Assembly: GCA_024123915.1 (NCBI GenBank)
Contig: CP099650.1
Coordinates: 1,302,001 to 1,366,000 of the forward strand
Source of the DNA: Oxalobacteraceae bacterium OTU3CAMAD1
GTDB lineage: Bacteria > Pseudomonadota > Gammaproteobacteria > Burkholderiales > Burkholderiaceae_D
DNA: 64,000 nucleotides
Direction: 5' to 3'
The translations under genes were made by a program, and so were the position numbers. How positions within the stretch are numbered: the stretch's first letter is position 1; every line of letters starts with the position of its first letter. The notes under the pieces were generated by a model. It was not told the DNA's origin, searched no databases, and saw nothing but the letters and a program-made list of their open reading frames with translations. Below, piece after piece: positions 61,971 through 64,000 of this stretch.

Positions 61971-62085
61971 TGCCTGATGACCATAGCAAGTTGGTCCCAC
62001 CCCTTCCCATCCCGAACAGGACCGTGAAACAACTCTGCGCCGATGATAGTGCTGCAACCAGTGTGAAAGTAGGTTATCGTCAGGC
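61971..62085 (+). rRNA. rrf: 5S ribosomal RNA, copy 2
   Basis: Same sequence as the 5S at 34891-35005. Confidence 0.93.
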
Positions 62086-62095
62086 TAGTTATATT

Positions 62096-62134
62096 AAAAA
62101 AGCCCCTTCCAATGATTTGGTCGGGGCTTTTTTT
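62096..62134. terminator. Terminator of rRNA operon 2 (bidirectional)
   Basis: AGCCCC..CCAA-TGAT-TTGG..GGGGCT flanked by A-run and T7. It also faces the end of the convergent hydrolase gene, whose transcript would see the same stem followed by T6. Confidence 0.9.
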
Positions 62135-62150
62135 CGTCTGTATTTCCCAT

Positions 62151-63260
62151 TTACTTGCGTTTGGGCGGCGTCACGGCCAGCGGCCGCACCGTCTCGAGCA
62201 GGCTGACCAGTGTCTTGCCCGGCTCCTCCCACGGGATCATGTGGGCGGAGTGCTCGAACCACACGCCGCGTTTGTACGGCGCCTTGACGCGCTTGAGCCA
62301 CTCGTCGGTCGGGGCCGATGGCGTGGTGTAGTCGTGGCGGCCCATGAACATCACCACCGGGATCGGGAAGCTGCGCACGTTGCGATAGTCGACGCCGAGG
62401 AACTCCGGCAGCAAGCGGCCCAGCGAGAACATGTTGCCGGCGTCGATGGCGCGCACGTCGCAGTCGTTATACTCCGGCGAGAGCTTGCCCGCGTTATGGA
62501 AGTAGTCCGAACTGTCGCGATAGGCGCTCAGGCCGCCATAGTGCTGCGCCCAGGTACGTGCCGTGACGATGCGCTCGCGCGTGATCGGCTGGTCGCCCGG
62601 ATACGGCGCGATCGACGCCAGCTCCCTGATGGCCTTCTCGTTGTTGTGCGCCTTCGATTGCTCAACCGCGTAGTCATAGCTGATGCGTTCATTCTCGCGG
62701 GTGTCGATCACCTGGCCGATGCCGACGTAAGCGTGGAACAGGTCCGGCCGCTTCAGCGCCGCGCCCATGCCAACCACCGTGCCCCAGCTATGGCCCATCA
62801 GGATCACCTTGTCCTTGCGGTAGCGGGTCTTGATGTACTCGGCGACCTCGATCGCATCGTCGATGTAGCGCGGAATGTGGATGCTGTCGCTGATCGAATC
62901 CGGCGCGGTTTCATTGAATGTCTTCCCGGCGCCGCGCTGGTCGTAATTAACGATAGTGAAATACTCTTCCAGCGGGCGCTGGAACTGCCAGATAGTGGGG
63001 ATCAGCGGCGAGGCCGGACCGCCGTGCACGAACAGGATCACGGGATTGTTCTTGTCCTGGCCGCGCACGTTGATCCACTGGTCGATGCCGCCGATGTTGG
63101 TCTTGTAGGCTTCCTGCACGCCGGCCGGCGCGACGATGCGGCCCAAGTCCTTGATCACTTCCCGCGCCTTGGCATATTCCTGCAGGCTTTTGCACTCCTG
63201 CGCACCCGCGCCGGCACCCAGCGACGCCAACAGCACACACCCCGTCAGAATTTTTTTCAT
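62151..63260 (-). CDS. Exported alpha/beta hydrolase, prolyl-aminopeptidase-like
   Basis: A 369-residue protein with a signal peptide ending near AGAGAQ. The fold is shown by HGGPASP (79-85, oxyanion region), NYDQRGAGKT, nucleophile Ser158 in GHSWG, a helical cap in the middle, MGRHDYTTP with the acid Asp and FEHSAHMIPWEEP with the catalytic His. HGGP and DQRGAG are typical of the S33 proline iminopeptidase group; peptidase versus esterase activity cannot be decided. It is a single-gene unit convergent with rRNA operon 2. Confidence 0.8.
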   Translation of the reverse strand: MKKILTGCVLLASLGAGAGAQECKSLQEYAKAREVIKDLGRIVAPAGVQEAYKTNIGGIDQWINVRGQDKNNPVILFVHGGPASPLIPTIWQFQRPLEEYFTIVNYDQRGAGKTFNETAPDSISDSIHIPRYIDDAIEVAEYIKTRYRKDKVILMGHSWGTVVGMGAALKRPDLFHAYVGIGQVIDTRENERISYDYAVEQSKAHNNEKAIRELASIAPYPGDQPITRERIVTARTWAQHYGGLSAYRDSSDYFHNAGKLSPEYNDCDVRAIDAGNMFSLGRLLPEFLGVDYRNVRSFPIPVVMFMGRHDYTTPSAPTDEWLKRVKAPYKRGVWFEHSAHMIPWEEPGKTLVSLLETVRPLAVTPPKRK

Positions 63261-63415
63261 CGATTCAAACCCTGAATGAATAAAAATGTCATTCTAGCCG
63301 GATGTTTCGTCAGTGTGCCAAACCAGCGGTGTCGCTTTCCCAGCCGCCTCCGCCATCCCTTTTCGCCGCTGCGTATTTCTGCATTACAATATAGTTAATA
63401 TTGGAGTGCAACCTT

Positions 63416-64000
63416 ATGTCAGTTTTCGCCATGCGTACGGCGCGGTTTTGCGGCCTGCTTCTGCTGGCGTTCTGTTCGTTCGTCCACAGCGCCCCGCTCA
63501 GCCTGCGCTTCGAACACCTCGGCGTCGAGCAGGGCTTGACGCAGGAGTCCATCACGCGCGTGATCCAGGACCGCCAGGGCTTCATCTGGATCGGCACGCA
63601 GGCCGGCCTGAACCGCTTTGACGGCTACCGTGTCACCGTCTTCAAGAACGATCCCGGCAACCCGCACAGCCTGCTCGACAATTACGTGCAGGCGCTTTAC
63701 GAGGATGCCGGCGGCCGGCTGTGGGTCGGCAGTAAAGGCGGACTGGACCGTTACGACCCGTCCACCGGCGGCTTTGTCCACCAAGCCGTCAAGACCGGCA
63801 ATCTTGCCGTCACCAACATCATCGGCGACGGCAAGGACGGGCTGTGGTTGACCACCAGCGAGGGCTTGCAGCATCTCGACATCAAGAGCGGTAAGGTGCG
63901 CACCTTGCGGCATGCGCCGGCCGACCCGGACAGCATCTCCGACGACCGGGTCAACGCGGTGGCGCGCGACAAGTCCGGCAATCTGTGGATCGCCACCGCC
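63416..64000 (+). CDS. Two-component-type beta-propeller sensor protein (3' end cut off)
   Basis: 195 codons are visible up to the window edge. A signal peptide (MRTARFCGLLLLAFCSFVHSA) is followed by repeated Reg_prop blades: GFIWIGTQAGLNRFDGY, GRLWVGSKGGLDRYDP, GLWLTTSEGLQHLD, GNLWIATA. Proteins with this N-terminus continue with more blades, a Y_Y_Y domain, one membrane helix and a histidine kinase or GGDEF output; which one is not visible. ATG 63416 has TTGGAG upstream; an ATG six codons later is an alternative. Confidence 0.85.
   Translation, partial: MSVFAMRTARFCGLLLLAFCSFVHSAPLSLRFEHLGVEQGLTQESITRVIQDRQGFIWIGTQAGLNRFDGYRVTVFKNDPGNPHSLLDNYVQALYEDAGGRLWVGSKGGLDRYDPSTGGFVHQAVKTGNLAVTNIIGDGKDGLWLTTSEGLQHLDIKSGKVRTLRHAPADPDSISDDRVNAVARDKSGNLWIATA

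Overview
The window reads as chromosome of a high-GC betaproteobacterium of the family Oxalobacteraceae (Massilia / Duganella / Janthinobacterium type). This is inferred from the two rRNA operons (16S - tRNA-Ile - tRNA-Ala - 23S - 5S), the rpe-gph-trpEGD-lysE-trpC gene order, a PEP-CTERM surface protein and the general protein style; no database search was possible. Apart from the rRNA operons and the AT-richer, homopolymer-scarred first 2.2 kb, the sequence is densely coded.

Layout. 1-1396 (minus): an orphan type VI secretion cassette, PAAR spike - lambda-type muramidase - exported putative immunity protein (cut by the window edge). 1711-2323: a small membrane protein bounded by a C14 and a G10 homopolymer, a terminator and tRNA-Phe. 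2401-11110 (plus): UbiH-type hydroxylase, DsbC-like isomerase, an isoquinoline-oxidoreductase-type molybdoenzyme (two subunits) with its MocA-like cofactor nucleotidyltransferase, an M61 peptidase and a diguanylate cyclase. 11118-17386 (minus): rpe-gph-[trp leader peptide and attenuator]-trpE-trpG-trpD-lysE-trpC. 17561-21190: apaG, a 43-residue membrane protein, mltA, a universal stress protein and an MFS exporter. 21263-26460 (plus): crotonase, a PmrAB-like two-component system, lipid A phosphoethanolamine transferase eptA with a PmrA-like box, and a PAP2 phosphatase. 26519-29466: a DUF2868 membrane protein and DUF3482 GTPase pair.

29473-35053 is the first rRNA operon. Next come a phytase-like lipoprotein, a PEP-CTERM beta-helix protein, a PhyH-like dioxygenase and a DHA2 drug exporter. 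41673-53262 (minus) is a long cobalamin salvage/assembly operon behind a B12 riboswitch: btuB, ABC permease, ABC ATPase, cobO, cobB, cobU, cbiB, cobD-type aminotransferase, btuF, cobQ, bluB. A DUF6445 gene (plus) separates it from a second cobalamin block, cobT-cobS-cobC (minus). The second rRNA operon (56549-62134) follows, then an alpha/beta hydrolase and the start of a beta-propeller sensor protein.

The most notable signals beyond ordinary annotation are: a trp leader peptide with four Trp codons and its attenuator (15875-16009); the PAAR-muramidase-immunity trio; the homopolymer-flanked membrane gene without a normal start codon; compensatory base changes between the two rRNA-operon terminators; a PmrA-type direct repeat in front of eptA; and the DUF2868-DUF3482 pair of unknown function.
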